DNA of 64,000 nucleotides, from NCBI GenBank assembly GCA_005804885.1, contig SYOX01000095.1:1-64000 (forward strand), in the 5' to 3' direction. Position 1 is the stretch's first letter. Each line of letters starts with the position of its first letter. Shown in pieces: positions 29,172 through 37,512 of the stretch. The stretch comes from Pseudomonadota bacterium (GTDB taxonomy: Bacteria > Myxococcota_A > Bradymonadia > Bradymonadales > GCA-2716585). The translations under genes were made by a program, and so were the position numbers. The notes beneath the pieces were generated by a model, which saw only the letters and a program-made list of their open reading frames with translations, made no database searches and was not told the origin of the DNA.

Positions 29172-30131
29172 TCAGTTCGACAGGGGGAAGTCGAGGTCGG
29201 AGAGCTCGTCGACCTGATCGTTGAGGAACTTCTTGAGTTTCTTGAGGATCCTGGCTTCAAGCTGCCGGGCCCGCTCGCGGCTGACGCCGAAGAGGTCGCC
29301 GATCTCCTGGAGGGTCATGGGCGAGTCGACCATGAGGCGTTTTTGCCAGATCTCGACGTCGCGGCCTTCGAGGGTGGAGGCGAACTCGCGCAGCTTGTTG
29401 CGGATGTCCTTGGAGAGCTGGCGTTGGGCGATGACGTCATCGACGTCGGGTCCCCCGGAGGGCAGCAGGTCGACGAGGCTGCCGCGCTGGTCGTCGACGA
29501 GGGGCGCGTCGAGGGAGGCCTCGCGGCCAGCCAGGCGGGCTTCCATCTCGGTGACGTCCTGCTCTCGGACGTTGAGGCGCGAGGCCAGCAGCTTGGTGGT
29601 GGGCCTGAAGCCCTCGCGCTCGATGCGGTCCTTCTCTTTCTTGAGGTTGTAGAAGAGCTTGCGCTGGGCCTGAGTGGTGCCGATCTTGACCAGCTTGTAG
29701 TTGTCCATCAGGTATTTGAGGATGTAGGCGCGGATCCACCACTGGGCGTAGGAGCTCAGGCGGATGTTCTTGCTGGGGTCGAACTTCTTGACCGCCTGCA
29801 TGAGGCCGACATTGCCCTCCTGGATGAGATCAAGGAGGCTGGTCCAGGTCGACTGGTACTCCAGCGCGATCTTGACCACGAGGCGCAGGTTGCTGGTCAC
29901 CAGCTTGAGGGCCAGATCCTCGGAGTTGGTCTCCAGGAACTCGACGGCGAGCGCGTACTCCTCCTCACGGGTCAAGATGGGGTATCGACGGATCTCGGCG
30001 AGATAGCGCTTGATCGGGTCATTGACCAGCGCGCGGGTTTCCATGGATGTGCTTGGAAGCGTCGAGGAGCGCGCGAGCGTCCCTGTGGTCTTCTGCCCAG
30101 CCGGTCGGCCTTTTCGAATTTTCGAACTCAT
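29172..30131 (-). CDS. rpoH: RpoH-like alternative sigma factor (sigma-32 type)
   Basis: 319 aa from ATG 30131; AGGAGG lies 11 bases upstream. The sequence starts with a Lys/Arg/Ser/Thr-rich leader, then a short 1.2-like segment (DPIKRYLAEIRRYPILTREEEYALA). Region 2 follows, with NLRLVVKIALEYQ, LLDLIQEGNVGLMQAVKKFDP and LSSYAQWWIRAYI. The so-called RpoH box is present as QRKLFYNLKKEK, which separates it from RpoD. Region 4 ends the chain, with MTLQEIGDLFGVSRERARQLEARIL as helix-turn-helix (quoted span about 270-295). It should direct RNA polymerase to heat-shock-type promoters. The neighbour on the opposite strand is a DnaJ chaperone gene, consistent with that role. Convergent with the E1-like gene. 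Confidence 0.88.
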   Translation of the reverse strand: MSSKIRKGRPAGQKTTGTLARSSTLPSTSMETRALVNDPIKRYLAEIRRYPILTREEEYALAVEFLETNSEDLALKLVTSNLRLVVKIALEYQSTWTSLLDLIQEGNVGLMQAVKKFDPSKNIRLSSYAQWWIRAYILKYLMDNYKLVKIGTTQAQRKLFYNLKKEKDRIEREGFRPTTKLLASRLNVREQDVTEMEARLAGREASLDAPLVDDQRGSLVDLLPSGGPDVDDVIAQRQLSKDIRNKLREFASTLEGRDVEIWQKRLMVDSPMTLQEIGDLFGVSRERARQLEARILKKLKKFLNDQVDELSDLDFPLSN

Positions 30132-30466
30132 GAAAGAGTTTGCCTCCTGGGGGGGCACCTGATGGCGGATGTCAGGGATACCACACAGGGCCCCGCTTGT
30201 ACAATTCGGATCGGCCCTGCTCCCGCCACGGCAGAAACGACGGGCGTGGGCTGGAGAGAGCGAGGAGGGGCCGAGCGTCGCGGGGGCGGTCAGGCCTTCG
30301 GGTTGAGGATCGACCCTTGACGCGCCGCGGAGGGTGCGTAGCATCCCGCGCGCTGCGAGCGTCGTGCCGTCGAGGTTCGGGCGGGCGCATCAAACCTGAC
30401 AACAACGCGTCGCGCGCCGGGCGGCCTGAGAAGGCCGTCGTGCTCCCGAGCGGAGAGCCTGGATCG
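30132..30466. promoter_or_regulatory. Divergent region between rpoH-like and dnaJ genes
   Basis: 335 bp that must hold both promoters. On the plus strand TTGACG (30317-30322), 16 nt, TAGCAT (30339-30344) is the best candidate upstream of dnaJ. On the minus strand TTGTAC is followed 18 nt later by TATCCC, a weak match. A CIRCE element (TTAGCACTC dyad) was looked for and not seen. No RNA gene recognised. Confidence 0.35.
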
Positions 30467-31567
30467 ATGAGCAAGAAGGACTATTACGACATCCTCGGGG
30501 TGGGCAGGGGGGCCGATGATCGCGAGATCAAGAAGGCCTACCGGAAGCTGGCGATGGAGAACCACCCGGATCACAACCCCAACGATCCCGCCGCGGAGGA
30601 GCGCTTCAAGGAGGCCTCGGAGGCCTACGAGGTGCTGCACGACCCCGAGAAGCGCAAGGTCTACGACGCCTACGGCCACCAGGGGCTCAGCGGACAGGGT
30701 TACCAGGGCTTCGGGGGGCTGGACGAGATCTTCTCGCACTTCGGGGACTTCTTCGGGGACATCCTCGGGGGGCGCGGGGGTCGCCGCGGGGGGGGTGCAG
30801 CGGCCGGCCGCAACCTCGGCATCGAGATCGGGATCACCTTCGAGGAGGCCGCCTTCGGCACCTCTCGCAAGATCACCGTCCCCCGGCATCAGCGCTGCGA
30901 CACGTGCGAGGGCACGGGCTGCAAGCCCGGCTCCCGTCCCAGCCAGTGCCGTCAATGCGGGGGCCGCGGGCAGGTCCTTCACCAGCAGGGCTTCTTCACC
31001 TTGAGCTCCACCTGCCCGGTGTGCCGAGGCGAGGGGCAGATCATCACGGACGCGTGCAAGGACTGCAAGGGAGCGGGGCGAGAGCGGGTCGAGCGGGAGG
31101 TCACGGTCAAGATCCCGGCAGGGGTCGAGAACGGGACGCGGCTTCGGCTTCGCGGCGAGGGCGAGCTGAGCACGTGCGGGGGCCCACCGGGAGATCTCTA
31201 CGTGGGGCTGGCGGTGGAGGCCAGCGAGACCTTCTACAGAGAGGGTCCGCACCTGCACCTGCCGATCGAGCTCTCCTTCGTCCAGGTCGCTCTGGGCTGC
31301 ACCCTGCGGATCCCGACGCTTGAGGGGCACTACGTCCTGGAGGTGCCGGCCGGCACCCAGCCCAGCGCCCAGATCACCTTGAGGGGCAAGGGCATCAAGG
31401 ACATCAACAGCCACGGCCACGGTAACCTGATCGTCCACGTCAAGGTCGCCATCCCGTCCGCGCTGACCGAGTCTCAGCGGTCCATCCTTGAGCAGTTCGC
31501 CCACGAAGGCGGCATCCCGCTGGTCCCTGAGGCCGAGGAGCCCGAGGCGACCCCGGACGCCCCCTGA
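30467..31567 (+). CDS. dnaJ: Chaperone DnaJ
   Basis: 366 aa from ATG 30467, the first start giving the DnaJ N-terminus ([20 protein letters not shown]). The J domain has the HPD motif that stimulates DnaK. A Gly/Phe-rich region with [21 protein letters not shown] follows. The zinc domain has all four CxxCxGxG repeats ([32 protein letters not shown]), and the two C-terminal beta domains end in an acidic tail. It delivers unfolded proteins to DnaK and stimulates its ATPase in the cytoplasm. No dnaK or grpE is adjacent, so it may be a second copy; divergent from the sigma-32-like gene. The stop is 19 bp from the convergent export lipoprotein gene. Confidence 0.96.
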   Translation: MSKKDYYDILGVGRGADDREIKKAYRKLAMENHPDHNPNDPAAEERFKEASEAYEVLHDPEKRKVYDAYGHQGLSGQGYQGFGGLDEIFSHFGDFFGDILGGRGGRRGGGAAAGRNLGIEIGITFEEAAFGTSRKITVPRHQRCDTCEGTGCKPGSRPSQCRQCGGRGQVLHQQGFFTLSSTCPVCRGEGQIITDACKDCKGAGRERVEREVTVKIPAGVENGTRLRLRGEGELSTCGGPPGDLYVGLAVEASETFYREGPHLHLPIELSFVQVALGCTLRIPTLEGHYVLEVPAGTQPSAQITLRGKGIKDINSHGHGNLIVHVKVAIPSALTESQRSILEQFAHEGGIPLVPEAEEPEATPDAP

Positions 31568-31586
31568 GGCGCTCGAAGCGAGGCGC

Positions 31587-32171
31587 TCAGGGCACCACGA
31601 CGGTGTCGCCCGAGGCCAGCGTGATGTTCATCTGGCTCATCTCCCCCTTGAGGATCAAGCTGTAGACAAAGGGGATATGCTGCTCATCGTTGCCCACGCG
31701 GCGGATGATGAGGATCTCGTCGGCCTCGGCGAAGCTCGTCAGCCCGCCGCCGAGCGAGAGGGCCTGCATGACGGTCACCTTGCGCGTCGGCTGGAATTCG
31801 CCGGGTCGTTGGATCTGCCCCATGAGGTAGATCCTGTAGGACTTGACGGCCTTGAACTGGACCGTGACGACGGGGTTCTTCTCAAACTCCCGCATCTTGT
31901 CGACGATGGCCACGCGGGCCTCGTCCGGCGTCTTGCCGCCGACCTTGACCTCCCCGATCAGCGGCAGGTCGATGTAGCCGTCCGGCCGCACGATGACCTC
32001 CCCCGAGAGATCCTTCTGGGTGAAGAAGTCCACCTTCAGGACGTCGTCGGCGCCGATGTGGAAGACCTCGCCGTCGGAGAGCTGCGCCCAGTTGTAGCCT
32101 GTCAGGTTGGGGGTCGAGCAGCCCGAGAGCGCCAGCATCAAGACCACCAAGAACAACCCTGATATTTTCAT
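31587..32171 (-). CDS. Polysaccharide export outer-membrane lipoprotein (Wza-like, short)
   Basis: 194 aa with a very good SD (TAGGAGGATAAGG before ATG 32171). The signal peptide ends in the lipobox LALSGC (Cys18). A Poly_export domain follows (YNWAQLSDGEVFHIGADDVLKVDFF, then GEVIVRPDGYIDLPLIGEVKVGG) and one SLBB-like domain (RIYLMGQIQRPGEFQ). E. coli Wza has about 360 residues with extra domains and a C-terminal helix; this protein stops after the first SLBB, as in many short Gram-negative exporters. It should form the periplasmic/outer-membrane part of the export channel. Last gene of the six-gene polysaccharide operon, 16 bp after the deacetylase gene. Confidence 0.9.
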   Translation of the reverse strand: MKISGLFLVVLMLALSGCSTPNLTGYNWAQLSDGEVFHIGADDVLKVDFFTQKDLSGEVIVRPDGYIDLPLIGEVKVGGKTPDEARVAIVDKMREFEKNPVVTVQFKAVKSYRIYLMGQIQRPGEFQPTRKVTVMQALSLGGGLTSFAEADEILIIRRVGNDEQHIPFVYSLILKGEMSQMNITLASGDTVVVP

Positions 32172-32187
32172 TATTTTCCTTATCCTC

Positions 32188-33312
32188 CTAGACGCGCCGC
32201 GCTGCTCGACCGAGCCTCCGAATCCAGCGCCTGGGCGACAAGAGCGTCCAGAAGTAGAGCGCGGCGCTGAACTGGCCTTTCTCGTCCATGCACATCAGAT
32301 CGCAAGCATTCCGCCTCGGCAATGCCCACAGGCCGCCGCTGCCGTCCCCCTCGACCTCGAAGGCCCCGGCGAAGCCGAGGTCGCGCAGCGCGTCGCGCTC
32401 TCTGGCGCCGTGATCCCCGTTGGGGTAGGCGAAGACAGATACAGGCCGCTCAAACATCGCCTCAAGCGCCTCCCGGTTGCCGGAGATCTCTCGAAGGAGC
32501 GCGACCTTGTCGAGCAATGGCAGGATGAAGTGGTGGGTCGAGTGCCCGCCGAGCTCGTGGCCCGCGTCGAACATCGAGCGGGCCTCCTGCGCCGACAAGT
32601 AGCGTCGGCGCGACGGCGTGTAGCCGGAGGTCGTGACGAGCGCCTCGACCGCGCAGGTCAGAGAGGGGGCGGCCATCTCCTTGAGCGCTTCGACGGTCCT
32701 TCGCGCCAGCGTGTCGTCGATGATCGACAGCGCCGCCCTCCCCCTCGGGTGTCCGCACTCCGCCAGGATCCGGGAGACCGTATCCCGCGTCAGCAACCTG
32801 GCCGAGCCCGCCGCGCTGTCGTGCCACAAGCCGCCTTCGCCGCCGATCACGCTGTCGTTGAGGAACATCGTGGCCTTGATGTCGTGCTCTCTCATGACGC
32901 CAAGGCCGAAGTCATGGACGCTCCTGAGGCCGTCGTCGAAGGTCACGAGCGCCATCGGGATCTCGCCCGGCAACAGGCCCAGGCGCTCGATCAGCGCCGT
33001 GGACAGGACGGGCTCGAACCAACGTCGGAGCAAGGACAACTGGCGCCTCAAAAAGGCGACCGAGGTCACGAGGTTGGGATCGTACCAGCTCGTCCTGTCG
33101 TCGTCCGCGATCACCGCGTGGTAGCACAGGCCCACGAAGCTCGGCCCGCGGCGCCACGATCGAGGCGGCCCCAGCGCGTCGAGCCACCGCTCGGCCAGCA
33201 GGCGCTTGATCCGCAGCCTGGCCCTCCAGCGCGGGCTCAGGTTGATCACCTCAAAGACCGGCGTCCTCGTCGGCTGATCCCCGTTCTTGGGCTGGTCATC
33301 CCACCAGGCCAT
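32188..33312 (-). CDS. Polysaccharide deacetylase family protein (NodB homology)
   Basis: 374 aa. ATG 33312 (MAWWDDQPKNGD) has GGGAG six bases upstream and overlaps the end of the upstream glycosyltransferase gene by 17 bp, implying translational coupling. The NodB core is present: ALVTFDDGLRSVHDFG (the metal-binding Asp-Asp) and GHELGGHSTHHFILP (the two metal His residues), with FAYPNGDHGARE near the end corresponding to a later conserved motif. It likely removes N-acetyl groups from the exported polysaccharide or its precursor. An insertion of about 100 residues separates the first and second motifs. No signal peptide is evident, so it may act in the cytoplasm. Confidence 0.88.
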   Translation of the reverse strand: MAWWDDQPKNGDQPTRTPVFEVINLSPRWRARLRIKRLLAERWLDALGPPRSWRRGPSFVGLCYHAVIADDDRTSWYDPNLVTSVAFLRRQLSLLRRWFEPVLSTALIERLGLLPGEIPMALVTFDDGLRSVHDFGLGVMREHDIKATMFLNDSVIGGEGGLWHDSAAGSARLLTRDTVSRILAECGHPRGRAALSIIDDTLARRTVEALKEMAAPSLTCAVEALVTTSGYTPSRRRYLSAQEARSMFDAGHELGGHSTHHFILPLLDKVALLREISGNREALEAMFERPVSVFAYPNGDHGARERDALRDLGFAGAFEVEGDGSGGLWALPRRNACDLMCMDEKGQFSAALYFWTLLSPRRWIRRLGRAARRV

Positions 33313-34567
33313 CGACCTCTCCCGCCAGCGACGCATAGACCTCACCGAGACGCGCGCCTATCGCCTCCCACGAGTAACGGCGCTCGACCAGCCGGCGACC
33401 TGCGTCCGCGAGCGCTCGCTGAAGTCGCTCGTCACCACCGACCTTGACCACCGCCTCGGCGAAGCCCTCAGGGCTGTCCTCCACCAGCAAGTCCTCCCCT
33501 GCCGAGGCCTCTATCCCCTCGCACCCGAGCGCCGTGGACACGATGGGCGCGCCCATCGCCATCGCCTCCAGGATCTTGAGGCGCGTCCCTCCCCCGACCC
33601 TCAAGGGCACGACGAAGACCGAGCACCCTCGCATCCAGGGCCGAACGTCCGGCACGCCGCCCACGATCTCTACACCGCCTCCGCCCATCCCCTCAAGCTC
33701 AGCGGAGGGGTTTCTACCGACCACCTTGAGCCCAAGCGAAGGATCAAGCGCCCTCACCTTCGGCCATATCTCCTTGATAAACCACGAGATTCCGTCGCTG
33801 TTGGGCCACCAGTCCAGGCTCCCCAGGAACATCGCATAGCGACCCTCCCTGCCCGCCTCACCGCTGGCCCCGCCGGCGTCCTCAATCGCCCCGGCGGGCG
33901 CGAAGCGGGACAGGTCGACGCCGTTGGGGATCACCTCGAAGCCCGCCGATCTGCCCGTGCGGGCGCTCAGCAGCGCGCGGTCGTCCTCGCTGCACAACAA
34001 CACCCGGTGCGCCGCGAGCGCACACCGTCGCTCAAAACGATCGGTGCGCTCGGCTTGATCCGCGATGAGGCGCCGCTTGATCCGGGAGGGCTCGACCTGC
34101 CCCATCCGCTCCAGGATCAGCGCCTCGACGTTGTGCTCGTCCAGGACGAGGCGCGTCGGCGGCGCGACGAACTCGGCGAAGCGGAAGGTGTGCAGCGAGT
34201 CGAAGTGCGCCGCGAGGTAGCGGCTCTCGGAGGTCATCCGGGCGATGGCGGCGCTGGCGGCCTCGGATCGGTACTTCTCCACGGGATAGGGCAGAGAGCC
34301 GAGCAGGCTGCGGGCCGCAGCCCGCGCCGCCCCTGCCCTGCCCAGGCCATCGCGGGGCACGCAGCTCACCGACCGGAGGCTGGCGCGGAGACCCTCCCAG
34401 AGAGGATCGGGGGCTTCGGCCTCGGGGCCGAGCGCCAGCAGATCCACCCTGTAGCGCGAGGCCAGGGCCTTGAGCTGATAGAAGGTCCTGATCTTGCCGC
34501 CCGTGTCCAGCGGGGTGGGCAGCTGCGGCGCGATGAAGAGGATCTCGGCGCTGTCGCGGTGGCTCAA
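33296..34567 (-). CDS. GT4-family glycosyltransferase (PEP-CTERM/EPS sugar transferase-like)
   Basis: 423 aa, GT-B fold. The opening ILFIAPQLPTPLDTGGKIRTF resembles the TIGR03087-like sugar transferases linked to exopolysaccharide clusters (motif quoted in part). The nucleotide-sugar domain shows VIPNGVDLSRF, MFLGSLDWWPNSDGI and PLRVGGGTRLKILEAMAMG, where E-x7-E-type acceptor/donor residues lie. It probably adds one sugar to the lipid-linked repeat unit on the cytoplasmic face of the inner membrane. The ATG overlaps the stop of the acetyltransferase gene by four bases (ATGA) and the end overlaps the deacetylase gene. Sugar specificity cannot be told from sequence. Confidence 0.9.
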   Translation of the reverse strand: MSHRDSAEILFIAPQLPTPLDTGGKIRTFYQLKALASRYRVDLLALGPEAEAPDPLWEGLRASLRSVSCVPRDGLGRAGAARAAARSLLGSLPYPVEKYRSEAASAAIARMTSESRYLAAHFDSLHTFRFAEFVAPPTRLVLDEHNVEALILERMGQVEPSRIKRRLIADQAERTDRFERRCALAAHRVLLCSEDDRALLSARTGRSAGFEVIPNGVDLSRFAPAGAIEDAGGASGEAGREGRYAMFLGSLDWWPNSDGISWFIKEIWPKVRALDPSLGLKVVGRNPSAELEGMGGGGVEIVGGVPDVRPWMRGCSVFVVPLRVGGGTRLKILEAMAMGAPIVSTALGCEGIEASAGEDLLVEDSPEGFAEAVVKVGGDERLQRALADAGRRLVERRYSWEAIGARLGEVYASLAGEVDGLVG

Positions 34568-35121
34568 GGCGCACCCTCCTTCGATCGGACAGGCCGGGCC
34601 GGGATGCCCACCACCGTCGTGTTGCTGGGTACGTCGTCGATGACCACCGCGTTGGCCCCGATGCGGACCCCATCGCCGATGTGGATGGCCCCGAGGACCT
34701 TGGCCCCGACGCCGATGTAGACGTCGTCGCCGATCACCGGCACGCCACCTCGCCCGCCTCCCCTTGCGCCGATCGTCACCCCCTGGCCGATGGACAGGTT
34801 CCTGCCCGCCTTGACGTCAGGGTGTACGATGATCTGCCCGAAGTGCCCGATGTACAAGCCATCACCGGCGCGCACGGAGGCCGGGACGCTGATCCCCGTT
34901 GTCACCTCGATGGCCTTGTGCATGACCCTGTAGCCGATCTTGAGGGGCACGCCGACCACGCCACGCCGGGACGCGTAGACCCACTGGCCGTACCTGTAGA
35001 CCGCCGTGGCCCACACGCCCTGCGCCTCCAGGACCTCAATGGGCCCCGTCGCTCCTTGCCGGTAGCGCCCGAGGTCCGCCCGGAAGGCCCTGATGTGATC
35101 GACGATCCCCACGTGAGTCAC
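34564..35121 (-). CDS. Left-handed beta-helix acetyltransferase (serine acetyltransferase-like)
   Basis: 185 aa. A short helical N-terminus is followed by hexapeptide repeats: GLYIGHFGQIIVHPDVKAG, NLSIGQGVTIGARGG, PVIGDDVYIGVGAKVLGAI, IGDGVRIGANAVVIDDVP (each shown in part). The order and the end PSNTTVVGIPARPV match CysE-like acetyltransferases. In a polysaccharide operon, such proteins usually O-acetylate sugars instead of making O-acetylserine. Both ends overlap neighbours by four bases, so it is translated as part of the operon. True serine acetyltransferase activity is possible but no cysK is near. Confidence 0.87.
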   Translation of the reverse strand: MTHVGIVDHIRAFRADLGRYRQGATGPIEVLEAQGVWATAVYRYGQWVYASRRGVVGVPLKIGYRVMHKAIEVTTGISVPASVRAGDGLYIGHFGQIIVHPDVKAGRNLSIGQGVTIGARGGGRGGVPVIGDDVYIGVGAKVLGAIHIGDGVRIGANAVVIDDVPSNTTVVGIPARPVRSKEGAP

Positions 35122-36251
35122 CGCCTCCCGAGCGCGGGGTCGTAAAGCCCCTCGCGCACCTGCGCCGCGAGCCGCCCGACGGAGTAGCGCTCCGCAGCAC
35201 GACGCCGCCCCAGCTCTCCCATCGCCGCGCGCCGCGCGCCGTCATCGACCAGCGCCTCAAGCGCGCGCCCCATCCCCGCCTCTCTGTCCTGCAAGAGCAC
35301 CCCGACGTCCCCTTCGAGCACGCGCGGGATCTCCCCCACCGGGCTGGAGGCGATCGCAAGGCCCGCCGCCATCGCCTCCAGGATCACCATCGGCAGCCCC
35401 TCGCGCTCCGAGGGGTGGAGCAGCACGTCGATCCCCGCGTAGAGGCTCGCCATATCGCCGACGTGGCCGAGCAGCCGCACCTGGGAGCCCACCCCGGCCT
35501 CAGCGGCGGCGACCTCCACCGCCTCCTTGTCCTCCCCCTCCCCCGCCAGCACCCAGACCGCCGAGGGCCGCCTGGCGAGCAGCGCGAAGACCTCGCCGGA
35601 GGCCGCCACCTGACCCTTGGCCGAACAAAGGCGCCCGACGGTCGCGATGACGACGGCGTCCGGCTCGATGCCCAGCCTGCGGCGCCACGCCTCGCGGCTT
35701 CCATCTTGCCGCAAGCCGTCGATGAGGACCACAAATCCATCCACGTCGATGCCGTTCGGGATGAAGACCGGCCTCGCGCGCCGAAAAGGGTCGCCGAAGG
35801 CCGACGCCTGAGCCCTGCTCACCAGCGCGACCCCACCGTAGAGCCTCAAGACCCCCCGCGCCAGCGCCTCATAGGCCCTCACGCGCGCCGTGTCCGAGAC
35901 CTCCCCGTGGAAGGTCGCCACCGCCGGAGCGCCCACGGCCCAGGCCGCGGCGAGGCCCACCAGCGCGGTCTTGTAATCGTGCGTGTGGATGATCTCGGCC
36001 CCCACCGCGCGCGCCAACTTCGCAAGCTGGCCGATCAGCCGCGCGTCAAAGCGCCCACCGGACTCCAGCCGCGCGACCTCGACCCCTCGGCCCTCCAGCC
36101 TGTCGATGAGCTCCGTGTGGGGCCACCGCCTGTCCACCAGCCCCGCGACGATCACCGCGTCGCCCGCCTGCTGCTGCGCCCGCGCCAGACCCTCGATCAG
36201 CGCCTCCGCGCCGTAATAACCCCCGCTGCTGCGCACATGGAGGATCTTCAC
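35118..36251 (-). CDS. GT4-family glycosyltransferase
   Basis: 377 aa from the GTG at 36251, which overlaps the TGA of the upstream gene (GTGA); earlier in-frame starts would lie inside that gene. The N-terminal acceptor domain starts KILHVRSSGGYYGAEALIEGL. The donor domain has IPNGIDVDGF, ATVGRLCSAKGQ, LAGEGEDKE, LLGHVGDMASLY and HPSEREGLPMVILEAMAAG, the classic GT4 E-x7-E region. Likely a cytoplasmic-face enzyme of repeat-unit assembly. The 3' end overlaps the acetyltransferase gene by four bases. Confidence 0.91.
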   Translation of the reverse strand: MKILHVRSSGGYYGAEALIEGLARAQQQAGDAVIVAGLVDRRWPHTELIDRLEGRGVEVARLESGGRFDARLIGQLAKLARAVGAEIIHTHDYKTALVGLAAAWAVGAPAVATFHGEVSDTARVRAYEALARGVLRLYGGVALVSRAQASAFGDPFRRARPVFIPNGIDVDGFVVLIDGLRQDGSREAWRRRLGIEPDAVVIATVGRLCSAKGQVAASGEVFALLARRPSAVWVLAGEGEDKEAVEVAAAEAGVGSQVRLLGHVGDMASLYAGIDVLLHPSEREGLPMVILEAMAAGLAIASSPVGEIPRVLEGDVGVLLQDREAGMGRALEALVDDGARRAAMGELGRRRAAERYSVGRLAAQVREGLYDPALGRR

Positions 36252-37402
36252 CGGCACACCCCCCGCTCCGCGAGCGCCCTCGTGTGGCACGCGAGGAAGG
36301 CCTCCAGCATCCTATCGAAATTATGAACATCTACGGCCACTTGCCGCGCGCGCTCGCCCATCTCGCGGCGTGCAGCCTCGTCGGCGCAGAGGGCGGCCAG
36401 GGCCTCGGTGATCCTGGGGATGTCGTTGACAGGCACGACCACGCCCGAGCCCCTCGGCACCGCCTCGCGGGTGCCACCGACGTCGGTGACGACGACGGGG
36501 AGTCCAGCGGCCATGGCCTCGATGACCGCATTGCTGAAGCCCTCGGTGTGGCTGGCCAGCGCGAAGATGTCCGAAGCCTGGAGCACCTCTGGGACGTCCG
36601 TCCGCTCCCCGGTCATCACGACGTGGCCCCCTGACCCGCGGCGCTCCGCCAGCGCCTTCAAGTCCGCGGCGCCCTCCCCGACCCCGACCAGCGCCAGCTT
36701 GAGGGCCACCCCAAGGCCCCGCAGGCGCGCCAGGGCCTCGATCAGGGCGCCGTGGCCCTTGCGCGGCAGCATCGAGCCGACGCTGGTCAACAGGAGCTCG
36801 CCGTCCTTGACGCCGAGGTTGCCCCGCAGCGCGGCGCGGCGGGCCAGGTCGTCGTCGGTCGTGGCCGGCTTGAAGCGCACGCTGTCGACGCCGTTCGGGA
36901 TGACGTCGATGCTGGCCGGGTCGAGGCCCTCGCGGAGCGCCACGATCCACTTGACGTCCTCCGAGACGACCACCATGCGCGAGATCCAGCGGTTCAGGGG
37001 CCTCTGTAGGGCGTCGTGGACGGGCTTTCGGATGAAGCCCATGTCACGGCGAGTGGCGATGACCTTGACGTTGGGGTTCCTGCGAGCCAGGACGGGCGCC
37101 AGGAGGTTCGAGGCGGTGTGGAAGCTCTGGATGATGGTGGGAGCGCCGCCGCTGAAGGCCTTGAGGGCGGCCTCCATCTCCCTGTAGAGGCGCACGCCAT
37201 CGGGGCGCAGGACCCCCGTCTTGCGAAAGGCTCTGACCCTTATCCCCTGGTCCTGGCACCACTTCGAGAAGGTGCCCAGGCGGAAGGTCCACATCTCGAC
37301 GGGGTGACGCCGGCTTTGGAGGAACCTGGCGAGGTAGAGGGCCTGGACCTCGGTCCCGCTGAACTCATTGAGGTTGTCGATGAGGATGATGGCCGGGTGC
37401 AT
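36248..37402 (-). CDS. GT4-family glycosyltransferase, first gene of the polysaccharide operon
   Basis: 384 aa from ATG 37402 (MHPAIILIDNLNEFSG); the frame stays open 72 bases further to a GTG but that leader resembles nothing, and neither start has a clear SD. Acceptor domain: FSGTEVQALYLARFLQSR. Donor domain: VIPNGVDSVRFKP, SVGSMLPRKGHGALIEAL, LVGVGEGAADLKAL, SHTEGFSNAVIEAMAAGLP. The fold is GT-B. As first gene of six overlapping genes it marks the promoter side of the operon (110 bp to the upstream metallopeptidase gene). No flippase, polymerase or tyrosine kinase gene is in the window, so the cluster is incomplete here. Confidence 0.9.
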   Translation of the reverse strand: MHPAIILIDNLNEFSGTEVQALYLARFLQSRRHPVEMWTFRLGTFSKWCQDQGIRVRAFRKTGVLRPDGVRLYREMEAALKAFSGGAPTIIQSFHTASNLLAPVLARRNPNVKVIATRRDMGFIRKPVHDALQRPLNRWISRMVVVSEDVKWIVALREGLDPASIDVIPNGVDSVRFKPATTDDDLARRAALRGNLGVKDGELLLTSVGSMLPRKGHGALIEALARLRGLGVALKLALVGVGEGAADLKALAERRGSGGHVVMTGERTDVPEVLQASDIFALASHTEGFSNAVIEAMAAGLPVVVTDVGGTREAVPRGSGVVVPVNDIPRITEALAALCADEAARREMGERARQVAVDVHNFDRMLEAFLACHTRALAERGVCR

Positions 37403-37512
37403 GAGGTCTTGAGAAGGCTCGAGGAGTTCAGAGAACCTCGTGGAGAAATCTGGATCTCCATCGCATCGTGCCACAGGCGACGCAGATTCACCAGATTACG
37501 GGACTTGAGGCT

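Noticed and set aside
30132-30466. CIRCE operator or heat-shock RNA thermometer upstream of dnaJ or rpoH
   Set aside because: No TTAGCACTC-N9-GAGTGCTAA dyad and no clear U-rich ROSE-like element pairing with the SD could be found by eye.
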